The notes: generated by a model not told the origin, from the sequence alone. A DNA stretch of 14,169 nt from Acidobacteriaceae bacterium (GCA_027306745.1 DAHUZD010000269.1:1-14169), one strand, 5' to 3'. Positions 1 to 8,176 are shown, counted from the stretch's first letter. Made by a program: numbers and translations.

Positions 1-593
1 TGAGCCTGGACGGAGCGCTGAAGATTGCCTATGCCAGTCGGCAGGACTATCAAGGAGCACTGGCGCAGGCGCGTGCATCGGAACATGAACGCGCCGCCGC
101 GCGTTGGGAACGGATGCCCACGCTCAACTTCAATGGAAATTATGGCATGACGGGAACCGTGGGCGGCGTCTACCACGGCACGTTTCTCGCCGCCGGGGAA
201 CTTAGCGTGCCCATCTTCCGCGAGGCCAGCCTGCGCGGCGACCGCGATGCAGCCGAAGCTGAGCGCAGACGGGCGCAGGAGCAATTGGCCAGCCTGCGAG
301 CGACCATCCAAGCGCAACTGCGCGACAGCCTGCTGGATGTGGTTGCAGCCAAGCAGTTGACCGATGTCGCGCACAGCAATGTCGAGTTGGAGCGCCAGTC
401 AGTGAGCGATGCCACGGCGCGGTTTTTGAATGGAGTGGAAGACAACCTGGCCGTGGTGGAGGCGCAGGCCGAGTTGGCCGCAGCACAGGCGCAGTGGGTC
501 AACAGTCTGAATGCCTTCAACCAGGCCAAGCTGGGCCTGGCGCGCAACCTGGGCATTTTGGAGCAGCAATACCGCGCCTATCTGGGGCTTTGA
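1..593 (+). CDS. TolC-family outer-membrane efflux protein, C-terminal part (5' end outside window)
   Basis: The frame is open from base 3 to the TGA at 591-593, so about 196 C-terminal residues are present and the start lies to the left. The protein would be the outer-membrane channel of a tripartite efflux or type I secretion pump. The visible part has the TolC/OEP repeat pattern: a long Ala/Gln/Glu-rich helix pair, a short strand-like stretch with PTLNFNGNYGMTG (about residues 38-50 of the visible part), a helical hairpin rich in AEAERRRAQEQLASLRA, then FLNGVEDNLAVVEAQAELAAAQAQ, which matches the family's G-x-x-x-x-L-x-V-x-x-A-Q-x-x-L-x-x-A-Q signature. It ends with an A-x-x-x-L-A-R-x-L-G-type helix. 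Partner genes (adaptor, inner-membrane pump) are probably upstream, outside the window. The EmrB-type pump at 4949 is too far away to be assigned as its partner. Confidence 0.9.
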   Translation, partial: SLDGALKIAYASRQDYQGALAQARASEHERAAARWERMPTLNFNGNYGMTGTVGGVYHGTFLAAGELSVPIFREASLRGDRDAAEAERRRAQEQLASLRATIQAQLRDSLLDVVAAKQLTDVAHSNVELERQSVSDATARFLNGVEDNLAVVEAQAELAAAQAQWVNSLNAFNQAKLGLARNLGILEQQYRAYLGL

Positions 594-632
594 TGGCCAA
601 CGGCACAGGCCGCGCAGATTTTACTCTACGAA

Positions 633-672
633 AAAAACGTGTTGGCGGAAGAAGCTCCGTCAACACGTTTTT
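633..672. terminator. Bidirectional intrinsic terminator between the TolC-family gene and tal
   Basis: The arms 633-649 and 656-672 pair over 17 bp: 16 Watson-Crick pairs plus one G-U (645/660), around the 6-nt loop AGAAGC. The outer end is a run of A on the left and T on the right, so the hairpin reads as stem plus U-tract on both strands. It lies between convergent genes ending at 593 and 723, which fits shared two-way termination. Confidence 0.88.
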
Positions 673-722
673 GTTGTTCAGATTTGTGCGCACGCTACGG
701 CTGGGTGTGTGCCGAGAGCTGC

Positions 723-1721
723 TTAGTGCGCGCCCACGGGCGAGGCCAGCTCGGCCAGACGCTTGGCCAAGATTGACTCCAAATTCACCAACGCGGCGCT
801 GAAGCCTTCAATGCCTTCCTTCAATTTGTCGTTGGCCATGCGGTCGGCTGCGTGCATCTTGTCAAAGGTGGCCTTGTCGATCGAGAGCTTTTCGATGGAC
901 AGGTTCTGGGCCTGGGCCGCGTCGAGCTTGCGCGGCAGCGGTTCCTGCTTGGCGGCCAGCTCGGCGATCAGCGAGGGTGAGATGGTGAGCAGATCGCAAC
1001 CGGCCAGCTCTTGAATCTCGCCAATGTTGCGGAAGCTGGCGCCCATTACCTGTGTCTTGTAGCCAAATTTTTTGAAGTAGTTGTAAATCTTGGTCACGGA
1101 TTGAACGCCGGGATCGTCCGCGCCCACGTAGTCCTTGCCCGTGTCCTTCTTGTACCAGTCCAGGATGCGTCCGACAAAGGGTGAGATCAGCGTGACGCCC
1201 GCTTCTGCGCAGGCGATGGCCTGGTGCAAGCCGAAGAGCAGCGTCAGATTGCAGTGGATGCCCTCTTTTTCCAGAATCTCTGCGGCACGGATGCCCTCCC
1301 ACGTGGAGGCGATCTTGATCAGCACACGCTCGCGGGAGATGCCCGCGCTGTCATATTGTGCGATGATCTCGTGGGCTTGCTGCACGGTGGCCGCGGTGTC
1401 ATAGGAAAGGCGCGCATCGACTTCGGTCGAGACGCGGCCCGGAACGATGGCCAGAATGCGCTTGCCGAATTCAACAGCCAGATGCTTGAAGGCCAGCTTG
1501 ACCACGGCATCATCGCTCGCGTTACCGCCCAGCTTCTTTTTGGCATCGAGCAGCACGCCATCCAAAATGGGCTGGTACTGCGGCATCTGCGTGGCGGCGG
1601 TAATCAGAGATGGGTTGGTGGTGGCATCCTGCGGCCGGACCTTTTCGATGGCTTGAATATCGCCGGTGTCGGCGACGATGACCGTCATTGCGCGAAGCTG
1701 TTCCAGTTGGGTCGTGGGCAT
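723..1721 (-). CDS. tal: Transaldolase (TalB type)
   Basis: Transaldolase moves a dihydroxyacetone unit between sugar phosphates in the cytosolic non-oxidative pentose-phosphate pathway. The 332 residues are close to E. coli TalB (317). By comparison with TalB, the catalytic residues are Asp18 in VADTGD, Glu100 in [12 protein letters not shown], the Schiff-base Lys136 in [12 protein letters not shown] and Thr160 in NLTLLFG. TTNPSLI (34-40) and [10 protein letters not shown] (180-189) are also typical. The start at 1721 was chosen over an in-frame ATG at 1775 because AAGGAG sits 6 nt before it and [12 protein letters not shown] aligns with the TalB N-terminus. The 18 extra residues of the longer form look like read-through of untranslated leader. 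It lies 139 bp downstream of the Fn3 lipoprotein gene on the same strand, so it may be co-transcribed or have its own promoter. Confidence 0.96.
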   Translation of the reverse strand: MPTTQLEQLRAMTVIVADTGDIQAIEKVRPQDATTNPSLITAATQMPQYQPILDGVLLDAKKKLGGNASDDAVVKLAFKHLAVEFGKRILAIVPGRVSTEVDARLSYDTAATVQQAHEIIAQYDSAGISRERVLIKIASTWEGIRAAEILEKEGIHCNLTLLFGLHQAIACAEAGVTLISPFVGRILDWYKKDTGKDYVGADDPGVQSVTKIYNYFKKFGYKTQVMGASFRNIGEIQELAGCDLLTISPSLIAELAAKQEPLPRKLDAAQAQNLSIEKLSIDKATFDKMHAADRMANDKLKEGIEGFSAALVNLESILAKRLAELASPVGAH

Positions 1722-1724
1722 ACA

Positions 1725-1733
1725 CCTCTCCTT
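1725..1733 (-). promoter_or_regulatory. Shine-Dalgarno site that fixes the tal start
   Basis: The minus strand reads AAGGAGAGG, with the AAGGAG core 6 nt before the ATG at 1721. No comparable site precedes the in-frame ATG at 1775, so this site decides the start. Confidence 0.8.
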
Positions 1734-1820
1734 GCCGGGTGCTGGTGGGTCTATCGGCCTCAAGCCCGGCTGCATGAGCGTTTTAGAATCCGGGAATCAC
1801 GCCCGATCGCTCAACCCTCC

Positions 1821-1826
1821 ATTGTA
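1821..1826 (-). promoter_or_regulatory. Possible -10 box for tal
   Basis: The minus strand reads TACAAT within the 139-bp gap between the Fn3 lipoprotein gene and tal. No good -35 box is found at 16-18 bp, so this is a weak call based on one hexamer and its position. Confidence 0.25.
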
Positions 1827-1860
1827 GTGGAGTTGGGCCGCGCTGGCATTTCCGGCAAAT

Positions 1861-3108
1861 TTATTGCGCAGGAAGGGTGACGACGACTTCAGCCGAATGC
1901 GGGCTGGTGTTTCCGAAAAGGTCAACTGCACTCACAGAGTAGGCGTAGCTGTGGTGGGGAACGACGGAAGCGTCCTGGTAGATGGGGGTCACGATGCGCG
2001 CGCTGGACGGTGCGCCGGGAGCCGGGGCAATCGGCGTGGCGGGTGCGTGACTGGCCAAGTCGCGGCGATAGACGATGTAGTTCGCAAACTCCGGCTCGCG
2101 GCTGGCGGTCCACGAGAGCGCCACGGCAGGATGGCCACCGTTCATCGCCGCAGTGACCAGCACGGCCGCCAGGCCGCTCGGCGTTGCAGGGGGGAAAGTG
2201 TCGCGCGTCTGGATGTCGATGGCAGCGCTGGGGCTGCTGGCGATGCGCAGCGGCAGAGACGCCCCCGGTGCCGCTTGCAGCACGCGCGCTGCTGTGTAGC
2301 GATAGGTTGCACCCCACTCGACACTGGCATCATAGGTCGCGCCGGGGTCGCGCAGTTGGTTGGGCTGGGTTGTGTCGGCGATCGGCTGCACGCGCAGAAC
2401 CTGCACCGGCGGCGGCCCAGACTTGGCAGAGGATTTTGCCGGGCTACGTTGCGCGGCGGACTTGGTTTTTGGCACGCCAGAAATTGCCGGAGCGGGTGTG
2501 AGCAGCGTGCGCTGCAATTCAATCACTGCGCCCGTTGGCAACACTGTTGGCTGCCAGCGAAGCAGCACGCCCTGCGGCGCGGACTGTGCCGTGAGGCCCG
2601 TGATGAGTGGCGGTGCAGCACCGGCCCAGGCCTGCGCGGGGTTTGATAGGCCTGCGGATCTTTGCTTGGGCCCCGAGGCCTCCACCCGGAGCGTGATGGC
2701 GCGCGGCGGCCCTTGCGTCATCGTCGTGGGCAGGGCCACGGCGGATTCCGCAGGCTTGCCCGGCTGTGTGGCCACGCTGCTCAGCGCTGTACAGTTGACC
2801 GTTTTGGATGGAGGCGTCGTCGCATTCTGTGCTTCCCGGCTGGCCGTTCCGTTTTCGATGCAGATGCGTGTGGGCACCGGCGTGGTCAGCTTCAATCCAT
2901 CGGTGGTCGTCTTCGGCGCAGTCCACGTCAACTGCACACTGTCGCCGATGCGCTCGGCCTGCAAATCCTGCACGGGCATGGGCAGGTGCAGTGATGGAGG
3001 TTGATGTGCGGCGGCCAGCCCGCAGCCCACGAGGAAAGCAGAGGCCAGAGTGGCGGATGCAATCGCCGCCCGTCGATGCAGAATGAGATGAGATGCGCGC
3101 AGCGCCAT
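1861..3108 (-). CDS. Fibronectin type III-domain lipoprotein, function unknown
   Basis: The 415-residue protein starts with a basic n-region (LILHRRAA), a hydrophobic stretch and the lipobox LVGC, with lipidated Cys29, so it should be an outer-envelope lipoprotein. After the Cys come about three Fn3-like units: roughly 42-155 (PVQDLQAERIGDSVQLTWTAP), 165-300 (ITGLTAQSAPQGVLLRWQP) and 305-412 (PPATPSGLAAVLV, then VALSWTASREPEFANYIVYRR and YAYSVSAVDLFGNTS). The last unit matches the family best. A Pro/Ala/Ser/Lys-rich linker (about 215-235) separates units two and three. Fn3 domains bind proteins or sugars or act as spacers, and no catalytic motif is visible. The start lies 6 bp after the stop of the TIGR01777 gene, with only a weak ribosome-binding site, which suggests coupling in one operon. 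The specific role is unknown. Confidence 0.85.
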   Translation of the reverse strand: MALRASHLILHRRAAIASATLASAFLVGCGLAAAHQPPSLHLPMPVQDLQAERIGDSVQLTWTAPKTTTDGLKLTTPVPTRICIENGTASREAQNATTPPSKTVNCTALSSVATQPGKPAESAVALPTTMTQGPPRAITLRVEASGPKQRSAGLSNPAQAWAGAAPPLITGLTAQSAPQGVLLRWQPTVLPTGAVIELQRTLLTPAPAISGVPKTKSAAQRSPAKSSAKSGPPPVQVLRVQPIADTTQPNQLRDPGATYDASVEWGATYRYTAARVLQAAPGASLPLRIASSPSAAIDIQTRDTFPPATPSGLAAVLVTAAMNGGHPAVALSWTASREPEFANYIVYRRDLASHAPATPIAPAPGAPSSARIVTPIYQDASVVPHHSYAYSVSAVDLFGNTSPHSAEVVVTLPAQ

Positions 3109-3114
3109 GCGTTT

Positions 3115-4065
3115 TCAGCCTAGCAGAGCCGCAGCGTCTGGATGCAGCGCGGCCTGCAATGCACTGTGCAGGTCTGCGTGTTCAAATACAAATCCGTCGC
3201 CCAGTAAACGCGTAGGCACAGCGCGCGTGCTGGCCAGCAGCATGGACTCCGCCATCTCCCCCAGTAACACACGCAAAGCCAGGGCGGGTGCATGCATAAA
3301 TGCGGGCCGGTGCAATTGCCAGGCCAGCGTGCGTGTAACCTCCGCCTGAGTGGCCGGCTGCGGGGCCACCAGATTCACTGGCCCGCTCAGATGTGGGCTG
3401 TTGAGTCCATGCAGAATTGCGCGCACCGCATCGCTCAGCGCGATCCAACTCAGCCACTGGCGACCATGGCCCAAGCGTCCACCCAGTCCCAGCCGAAAGA
3501 GTGGCAGCATCTTGGCCAGCGCGCCGCCTCCGCGGGCCAGCACCACGCCCAGCCGCAGTGGCGCAACGCGAATGCCGCGCGTGCGGGCCGCATCGGCAGC
3601 CTGCTCCCACGCCTCGCAAAGTTCCGGCAAGAATCCCACACCGGCTGCTGCAGCCTCCGTTAATTCTGTGTCACCACGATCGCCATAGAATCCAACGGCC
3701 GAGGCGCACAACAGTATGGACGGTGGAGTATGCAACTGCGCCAAGAGTGCGGACAAATTGCGCGTGGAGTCCACGCGGCTCTGCCAAAAACGGTGTGTGC
3801 GTTCGGGCGTCCAACGGCCCGCGGCCAGACTTTCACCGCTCAAATGGATCGCTGCGCGTGCTCCTTCCAAGCGCGGCCAGTCCGCGGGCTGCACACAGGG
3901 CGAAGCGGTGGGATTCCAAAGGATGCGGCCTGCGCCGACTGAATCTGCATGGCGAACCAGTTGCACGCAAGGGATTCCCTGTGTGGCCAGGGTGCGCCGC
4001 AGGGCTAACCCCAACAGGCCGCTGGCACCTGTCAGAAGAATCGGCGTGGGTGCATCGGCAGGCAT
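3115..4065 (-). CDS. TIGR01777-family epimerase/oxidoreductase (YfcH-like SDR)
   Basis: This is an extended short-chain dehydrogenase/reductase of the YfcH group; its substrate is not known for the family. The 316-residue form has the Rossmann nucleotide-binding turn TGASGLLG at 12-19, HLSGESLAAGRW at 74-85, ASAVGFYGDRGD at 121-132, and QWLSWIALSDAV at 203-214. The C-terminal DUF1731-like end reads RAVPTRLLGDGFVFEHADLHSAL, about 281-303. E. coli YfcH has about 297 residues. The frame also has an ATG at 4161. That form would add 32 residues before the Rossmann strand and overlap the zinc-ribbon gene by 88 bp, so I chose the ATG at 4065, 8 bp after that gene's stop. No clear ribosome-binding site is visible, so translation probably depends on coupling. 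Confidence 0.88.
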   Translation of the reverse strand: MPADAPTPILLTGASGLLGLALRRTLATQGIPCVQLVRHADSVGAGRILWNPTASPCVQPADWPRLEGARAAIHLSGESLAAGRWTPERTHRFWQSRVDSTRNLSALLAQLHTPPSILLCASAVGFYGDRGDTELTEAAAAGVGFLPELCEAWEQAADAARTRGIRVAPLRLGVVLARGGGALAKMLPLFRLGLGGRLGHGRQWLSWIALSDAVRAILHGLNSPHLSGPVNLVAPQPATQAEVTRTLAWQLHRPAFMHAPALALRVLLGEMAESMLLASTRAVPTRLLGDGFVFEHADLHSALQAALHPDAAALLG

Positions 4066-4073
4066 GGCGTGCG

Positions 4074-4820
4074 TCAGGAGGCCGCTGGGCGCGGCAAGGC
4101 GATCTCCTGCGAAAAGTCGACGGCGATTGTCGAGTAAAGCATTCGTCCGCAGGAGTCGCAATCAACGAGGAGGTTCTTTTGCAGATCATTCCACTTTTGC
4201 GGGCGCACCATCATGCGGCAGGCAGTGCAGCGCTGCCCGACGGCCTCGGCCACAGCCGGGCGGCGCGTGGCGCTCAGCCGGTCATAGTTGGCCAGCATTT
4301 TTGCGTCGATCGTGGCGCGAATCGTCTGGCATTGCGCCAGCAATACTGTGCGCTCGGCCTGGTCGCGTGCCGTGGCCTGCGCGGCGTTGGCCTGTTCTTC
4401 AGCCAGGCGTTCCTGCAGGCGCTGCCGCACAGGTTGGGCGTGGCGCTGCTGTTCTTCCAGCGCTTCGATGCGCGCCATGCAGGCCAGAGCTTCGTCTTCC
4501 GCGCGGCTGGCCTTTTGCAGCGCAAAGCCGATTTCGTGTTCGAGTGCCTGCGCCTGGGATTGGTTCTGTGCGGTGTTCATTTGCGCCTGATGCCGCGCGG
4601 CCTTGCGGCGCTGGTCGTCGGCTTCGCTTTCCAGGCTGCGGCGCTGTTTGTCTTCGGCCAGAATCGATTGCGCTAGGGCAGCCAGCTCGCGTTCAGCCTG
4701 GGCCAGCGCCTGCTGGCGCTCCTGCACCACTTTTGGGTACGAGGCCATCTGCGACTCCAGCACGCGGACGCGCTCTTCGGTATTCTGCAAGTGCACGAGC
4801 TTTTCCAGTTCGGGATGCAT
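4074..4820 (-). CDS. Coiled-coil protein with C-terminal C4 zinc ribbon
   Basis: The 248-residue cytosolic protein has two parts. Residues 1-180 are a long, charged, heptad-like helical region rich in Glu, Gln, Arg and Ala (ELEKLVHLQNTEERVRVLES and following), which should form an antiparallel coiled coil. Residues 195-230 hold a zinc ribbon with Cys198-x2-Cys201 and Cys221-x2-Cys224 (RCTACRMMV and VDCDSCGRMLY). This is the architecture of the zf-RING_7 / C4-type zinc-ribbon family, often described as possibly nucleic-acid binding but without a firm role. It is the first gene of the tightly spaced minus-strand group. Its start faces the EmrB-type gene across a 128-bp gap that must hold both promoters. 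No ribosome-binding site is obvious before the ATG, but MHPELEKLVHLQ is a typical beginning for the family. Confidence 0.85.
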   Translation of the reverse strand: MHPELEKLVHLQNTEERVRVLESQMASYPKVVQERQQALAQAERELAALAQSILAEDKQRRSLESEADDQRRKAARHQAQMNTAQNQSQAQALEHEIGFALQKASRAEDEALACMARIEALEEQQRHAQPVRQRLQERLAEEQANAAQATARDQAERTVLLAQCQTIRATIDAKMLANYDRLSATRRPAVAEAVGQRCTACRMMVRPQKWNDLQKNLLVDCDSCGRMLYSTIAVDFSQEIALPRPAAS

Positions 4821-4948
4821 GGTGTGCGCAAGCGCAGTCTAGCACGGCAGATGCAGCCCCGATCCGCGCAAAAGAGGCGCGAAACTTTTTGCCACCGCAG
4901 TGAATCCAAGGAAGACAGGCCCAAGACCTTTCCCCAACCAGAGATCTG

Positions 4949-6583
4949 ATGAGCACGACGACAACCATTGACGCCTCCGTTGCCGCAGCCGAAGCTGCGT
5001 GGAAGCCACGCCACAATCCCTGGGCTGTAGCGCTGACGGTAACGCTGGCCACATTCATGGAGGTGCTGGACACCTCGATTGCCAACGTGGCGATTCCGCA
5101 TATTGCTGGCGGCATGGGTGCCTCGCAAGAGGAAGCGACGTGGGTGCTGACCTCCTACTTGGTTTCGAATGCGATCATTTTGCCGGTCAGCGCCTATCTG
5201 ACGACATTTGTCGGGCGCAAAAAGTTTTACATGATCTGCGTGCTACTCTTCGGCATCAGCTCGGTGCTGTGCGGGCTGGCACCCAGCCTGCCGCTGCTGA
5301 TCCTCTTCCGCGTGTTGCAGGGCGCTGGCGGCGGCGGCTTGCAGCCCAGCGAGCAGGCGATTCTGGCCGATACATTTCCCCCCGCCAAGCGTGGGCAGGC
5401 CTTCGCCGTGTATGGCATGGCCGTGGTGGCGGCTCCAGCCATTGGCCCCACGCTGGGCGGCTGGATCACCGACAACTATAGCTGGCGCTGGATTTTCTTT
5501 ATCAACGTGCCCGTGGCCATCCTTTCGCTCTACCTGACCTCGCGTTTGGTTGAGGACCCGCCGCATATTCAGCGGCAGGTACGCGAGAACAAACACCACG
5601 GCATCAATCTGGACTTCATGGGCTTTGGCCTGCTGGCCCTCGGCTTCGGCTCACTGGAGTTTGTCATGGACAAGGGCCAGGAAAATGACTGGCTCGGCTC
5701 GCATGTGATTGTGACCTTCATGATCCTCTGCGTGGTCAGCCTGCTAACGCTGGTCTTTTATGAAATAGGCCAGATCCGGCGCGGCAAAAAGCCGATTCTC
5801 GATCTGACGCTCTTCAAGAATCGGACCTTCGCCACATCATTTGGCTTCATGTTCGCGCTGGGCTTCATTCTGTTCGGAACCACGGTGCTGATCCCGCTCT
5901 TCGTTCAGGATTTGCTGGGCTATACCGCCGAGCAGGCCGGCCTGGTCATCTCTCCCGGCGGCTTGACGATTATGGCGCTGATGCCACTGGTGGGCTATCT
6001 GATCAGCCGCGTGGATTCGCGCTACATGATTGTCTATGGCTTCGTCATCAGCTCCATGGCCCTGGCGCTGATGCATACGCTCGACTTGCAGGTCAGCTAT
6101 GGTTACGTGGCCCTGCTGCGCATCTTTCAGGCTTCAGGGCTGGCGTTTCTGTTTATCCCGATCAACACGCAGGCCTACAACGGCGTGCCGCGCGAGAAAA
6201 ATAACGACGTCTCGGGTCTCATCAACCTGGCGCGCAACATTGGCGGCAGCATGGGTGCGTCCTTTTTGGTCACCATGCTGGCCCGGCGTGCTCAATATCA
6301 TCAGGACCGACTGGTGACGCACATGACGGCGCAGAATCCCAATTTTGCGGCGTCCATGGGCGCGTTGAAAAGTTACTTTCAGCATCAGGGCGGACTGACG
6401 GCCTCCTCCGCGCAGGCCCAGAAGATGGCCTATGCCAGCCTCTACGAGCAAATGCTGCGCCAGGCGCAACTGCTCTCGTACCTGGATGTGATCGCGGTGT
6501 TGGCCGTGGCCTGCTGCTGCCTCATTCCGCTCTGCCTGCTGATGAAAAAGCCCGAAGTCCATGGGGAAATTCCCGTCCACTGA
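4949..6583 (+). CDS. DHA2-family multidrug exporter (EmrB/QacA type, 14 TM)
   Basis: This is a proton-driven drug exporter of the inner membrane. The length (544 residues) and the many hydrophobic segments fit the 14-helix DHA2 family. Family motifs are clear: LDTSIANVAIP in helix 1 (40-50), a motif A-like loop with VGRKKF (88-93), RVLQGAGGGG (121-130), motif C as AAPAIGPTLGGWI (161-173) and the following NYSWRWIFFINVPVA. The C-terminal half contains a large hydrophilic loop near 455-490. The ATG at 4949 follows only a weak GAGA site; no better start is present. EmrB proteins in Gram-negatives usually work with an EmrA adaptor and TolC. No adaptor gene is next to it, so partners must be encoded elsewhere or it may work alone. 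The substrate cannot be read from sequence. Confidence 0.93.
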   Translation: MSTTTTIDASVAAAEAAWKPRHNPWAVALTVTLATFMEVLDTSIANVAIPHIAGGMGASQEEATWVLTSYLVSNAIILPVSAYLTTFVGRKKFYMICVLLFGISSVLCGLAPSLPLLILFRVLQGAGGGGLQPSEQAILADTFPPAKRGQAFAVYGMAVVAAPAIGPTLGGWITDNYSWRWIFFINVPVAILSLYLTSRLVEDPPHIQRQVRENKHHGINLDFMGFGLLALGFGSLEFVMDKGQENDWLGSHVIVTFMILCVVSLLTLVFYEIGQIRRGKKPILDLTLFKNRTFATSFGFMFALGFILFGTTVLIPLFVQDLLGYTAEQAGLVISPGGLTIMALMPLVGYLISRVDSRYMIVYGFVISSMALALMHTLDLQVSYGYVALLRIFQASGLAFLFIPINTQAYNGVPREKNNDVSGLINLARNIGGSMGASFLVTMLARRAQYHQDRLVTHMTAQNPNFAASMGALKSYFQHQGGLTASSAQAQKMAYASLYEQMLRQAQLLSYLDVIAVLAVACCCLIPLCLLMKKPEVHGEIPVH

Positions 6584-6678
6584 CGCAGACTATGCAGGTG
6601 CACTGTGCGGGGTCGACGCATGGCGGCAGCCCGATGGGCATCGCCTGTGTTGTGCCGCGCGCCGGGGCCTGAATGCGG

Positions 6679-6684
6679 TAAAAT
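6679..6684 (+). promoter_or_regulatory. -10-like box placed for a leaderless glyA mRNA
   Basis: TAAAAT lies 6 nt before the glyA ATG at 6691. With the usual 6-7 nt from -10 to transcription start, the mRNA would begin at or next to the ATG. No Shine-Dalgarno sequence precedes the ATG, which agrees. No -35 box is recognised at 16-18 bp; TTGTGC at 6650-6655 is 23 bp away. Confidence 0.5.
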
Positions 6685-6690
6685 CTGCCT

Positions 6691-7977
6691 ATGAATCCTG
6701 AACGCATGGGTCTGCCGCTCGCACAGGCCGACGCCGACATCTACGCCGCCATCCAACAGGAAGTGCATCGCCAGCATGAAGGGCTGGAGATGATTGCCTC
6801 AGAGAACTTCGTCAGCCAGGCCGTGCTGGAGGCTGCTGGTTCCGTCTTCACCAACAAGTATGCTGAGGGCTATCCTGGCAAGCGCTACTACGGTGGCTGC
6901 GAGTTCAGTGACATTGTGGAAACGCTGGCGCGCGACCGCGCCAAGCAGATCTTTGGCGCAGACCATGCCAACGTGCAGCCGCACTCCGGCTCGCAGGCCA
7001 ACGCCTCAGCCTATGCGGCGATTTTGTCGCCCGGCGACACGATTCTTGGCCTCGACTTGGCCCATGGCGGCCATCTGACGCACGGGCACAAGTTGAATTT
7101 TTCTGGCAAGCTGTACCGTGTGGTCAGCTACGGTGTGCGCAAAGACACCGAGACCATCGACTACGACGAGTTGGAATCAATAGCCCTGCGCGAGAAGCCC
7201 CGCATGATCATCGGCGGCGGAAGTGCCTATGCGCGCACGCTGGACTTTCCACGGATGCGCGCCATTGCCGACAAGGTGGGTGCGTATTTGGTGGTGGACA
7301 TGGCGCATATCTCGGGACTGGTGGCTGGCGGCGTGCATCCCTCCCCGGTGCCGCACGCGCACATCGTGACCACCACCACGCATAAGACGCTTCGCGGGCC
7401 GCGCTCTGGCTTGGTGCTCTGCCAGCAGGAGTTTGCCACTGCCGTTGACAAGTGCGTCTTCCCTGGCCAGCAAGGTGGGCCGCTGGTGCATATCATGGCG
7501 GCCAAGGCGGTCGCATTCAAGGAAGCCCTGCAGCCGGAGTTCAAGGAATATGCCACGCAGGTGGTGTCCAACGCACGCGCGCTGGCTGAGACGCTGAAGG
7601 CAGAAGGCTTCCGCATCATCTCTGGCGGCACAGACACACACCTGATGCTGGTCGATGTCTTCTCCAAAGGCATGTTGGGCAGTGAAGCGGAGCATGCGCT
7701 CGGCGAGGCAGGTATCACCGTCAACAAGAACGCGATTCCCTTTGACGCCAATCCGCCGCTGAAGCCCAGTGGCATTCGCATTGGAACGCCAGCACTGACC
7801 ACGCGCGGCATGCGCGAGCCGGAGATGCGCATCATTGGCCGCTGGATCGCGCAGGCATTGGAGCATCGCTCCAATCCGCAGTGGCTGGCCCGCACGCGCG
7901 CCGATGTTTTGGAGTTGGCCGAGCAATTTCCGCTCTATGGCTGGCTGCGCGAAGCGCCCGTGGTGGCGCGGCTGTAG
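6691..7977 (+). CDS. glyA: Serine hydroxymethyltransferase
   Basis: This PLP enzyme interconverts serine and glycine while loading tetrahydrofolate with a one-carbon unit in the cytosol, and is the main source of one-carbon groups. The 428 residues have the family's normal length and all key blocks: [14 protein letters not shown] (29-42), [18 protein letters not shown] (54-71), [11 protein letters not shown] (94-104), [12 protein letters not shown] (203-214), the PLP-lysine block [12 protein letters not shown] with Lys232, and the C-terminal [16 protein letters not shown]. The ATG at 6691 gives the expected N-terminus. A second in-frame ATG (codon 6) is possible but also lacks a ribosome-binding site. 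The gene stands alone, with a 107-bp gap before it, and converges on the MscS-like gene after a palindrome-rich 199-bp gap. folK at 10292 is another folate gene nearby, but in a different transcription unit. Confidence 0.98.
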   Translation: MNPERMGLPLAQADADIYAAIQQEVHRQHEGLEMIASENFVSQAVLEAAGSVFTNKYAEGYPGKRYYGGCEFSDIVETLARDRAKQIFGADHANVQPHSGSQANASAYAAILSPGDTILGLDLAHGGHLTHGHKLNFSGKLYRVVSYGVRKDTETIDYDELESIALREKPRMIIGGGSAYARTLDFPRMRAIADKVGAYLVVDMAHISGLVAGGVHPSPVPHAHIVTTTTHKTLRGPRSGLVLCQQEFATAVDKCVFPGQQGGPLVHIMAAKAVAFKEALQPEFKEYATQVVSNARALAETLKAEGFRIISGGTDTHLMLVDVFSKGMLGSEAEHALGEAGITVNKNAIPFDANPPLKPSGIRIGTPALTTRGMREPEMRIIGRWIAQALEHRSNPQWLARTRADVLELAEQFPLYGWLREAPVVARL

Positions 7978-8011
7978 CGTTTTGCGTCAGTGTTTACAAA
8001 AATTTCGAGCG

Positions 8012-8043
8012 CCCCATTCAAGCCAAAGACGGCTTGAATGGGG
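8012..8043. repeat. Perfect 13-bp inverted repeat after glyA
   Basis: CCCCATTCAAGCC (8012-8024) and its exact reverse complement (8031-8043) flank the 6-nt loop AAAGAC. There is no T-run directly after the stem on the plus strand. On the minus strand, a short run of T comes only after a 9-nt gap. It lies 34 bp past the glyA stop. It may help end glyA transcription, or be a copy of a dispersed intergenic palindrome; no second copy is seen in this window. Confidence 0.75.
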
Positions 8044-8060
8044 TCTGGTCCGTCCCACGA

Positions 8061-8127
8061 CTCTTCCCCACCGTGAACACTCTGCCCGGGTGCATTACGC
8101 CAGGAGCACCAACGTTGAGGGGAAGAG
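8061..8127. repeat. Long-range inverted repeat with an inner hairpin
   Basis: CTCTTCCCC (8061-8069) pairs exactly with GGGGAAGAG (8119-8127) around a 49-nt interior. The interior holds a second stem, GGTGC (8089-8093) with GCACC (8106-8110). The right arm could instead pair over 5 bp with TCCCC near 8138-8142. It lies in the gap between the convergent glyA and MscS-like genes. The function is unknown; a structured RNA or a repeat element are both possible. Confidence 0.4.
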
Positions 8128-8154
8128 ATAGATTTTCTCCCCCTGGCAAACTGC

Positions 8155-8176
8155 AAAAACCACCCTGCTGATTTTT
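8155..8176 (-). terminator. Intrinsic terminator directly after the MscS-like gene
   Basis: On the minus strand, AAAAATCA (8176-8169) pairs with TGGTTTTT (8162-8155) around the loop GCAGGG. This gives 8 pairs, one of them G-U, ending in five U. It starts at the base after the TAG stop. On the plus strand the G-U becomes an A-C mismatch, so it should work better for the minus-strand gene. The stem is short and AU-rich, so its strength is uncertain. Confidence 0.6.

Noticed and set aside
1864..2646. Long plus-strand open frames opposite the Fn3 lipoprotein gene and other minus-strand genes
   Set aside because: They are Arg/Gly/Cys-rich, lack domains and lie fully over well-supported genes, as expected for shadow frames in GC-rich DNA.
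1..6583. A complete EmrAB-TolC system formed by the TolC-family and EmrB-type genes
   Set aside because: The two genes are 4.3 kb apart with an opposite-strand cluster between them, and no EmrA-like adaptor is in the window.
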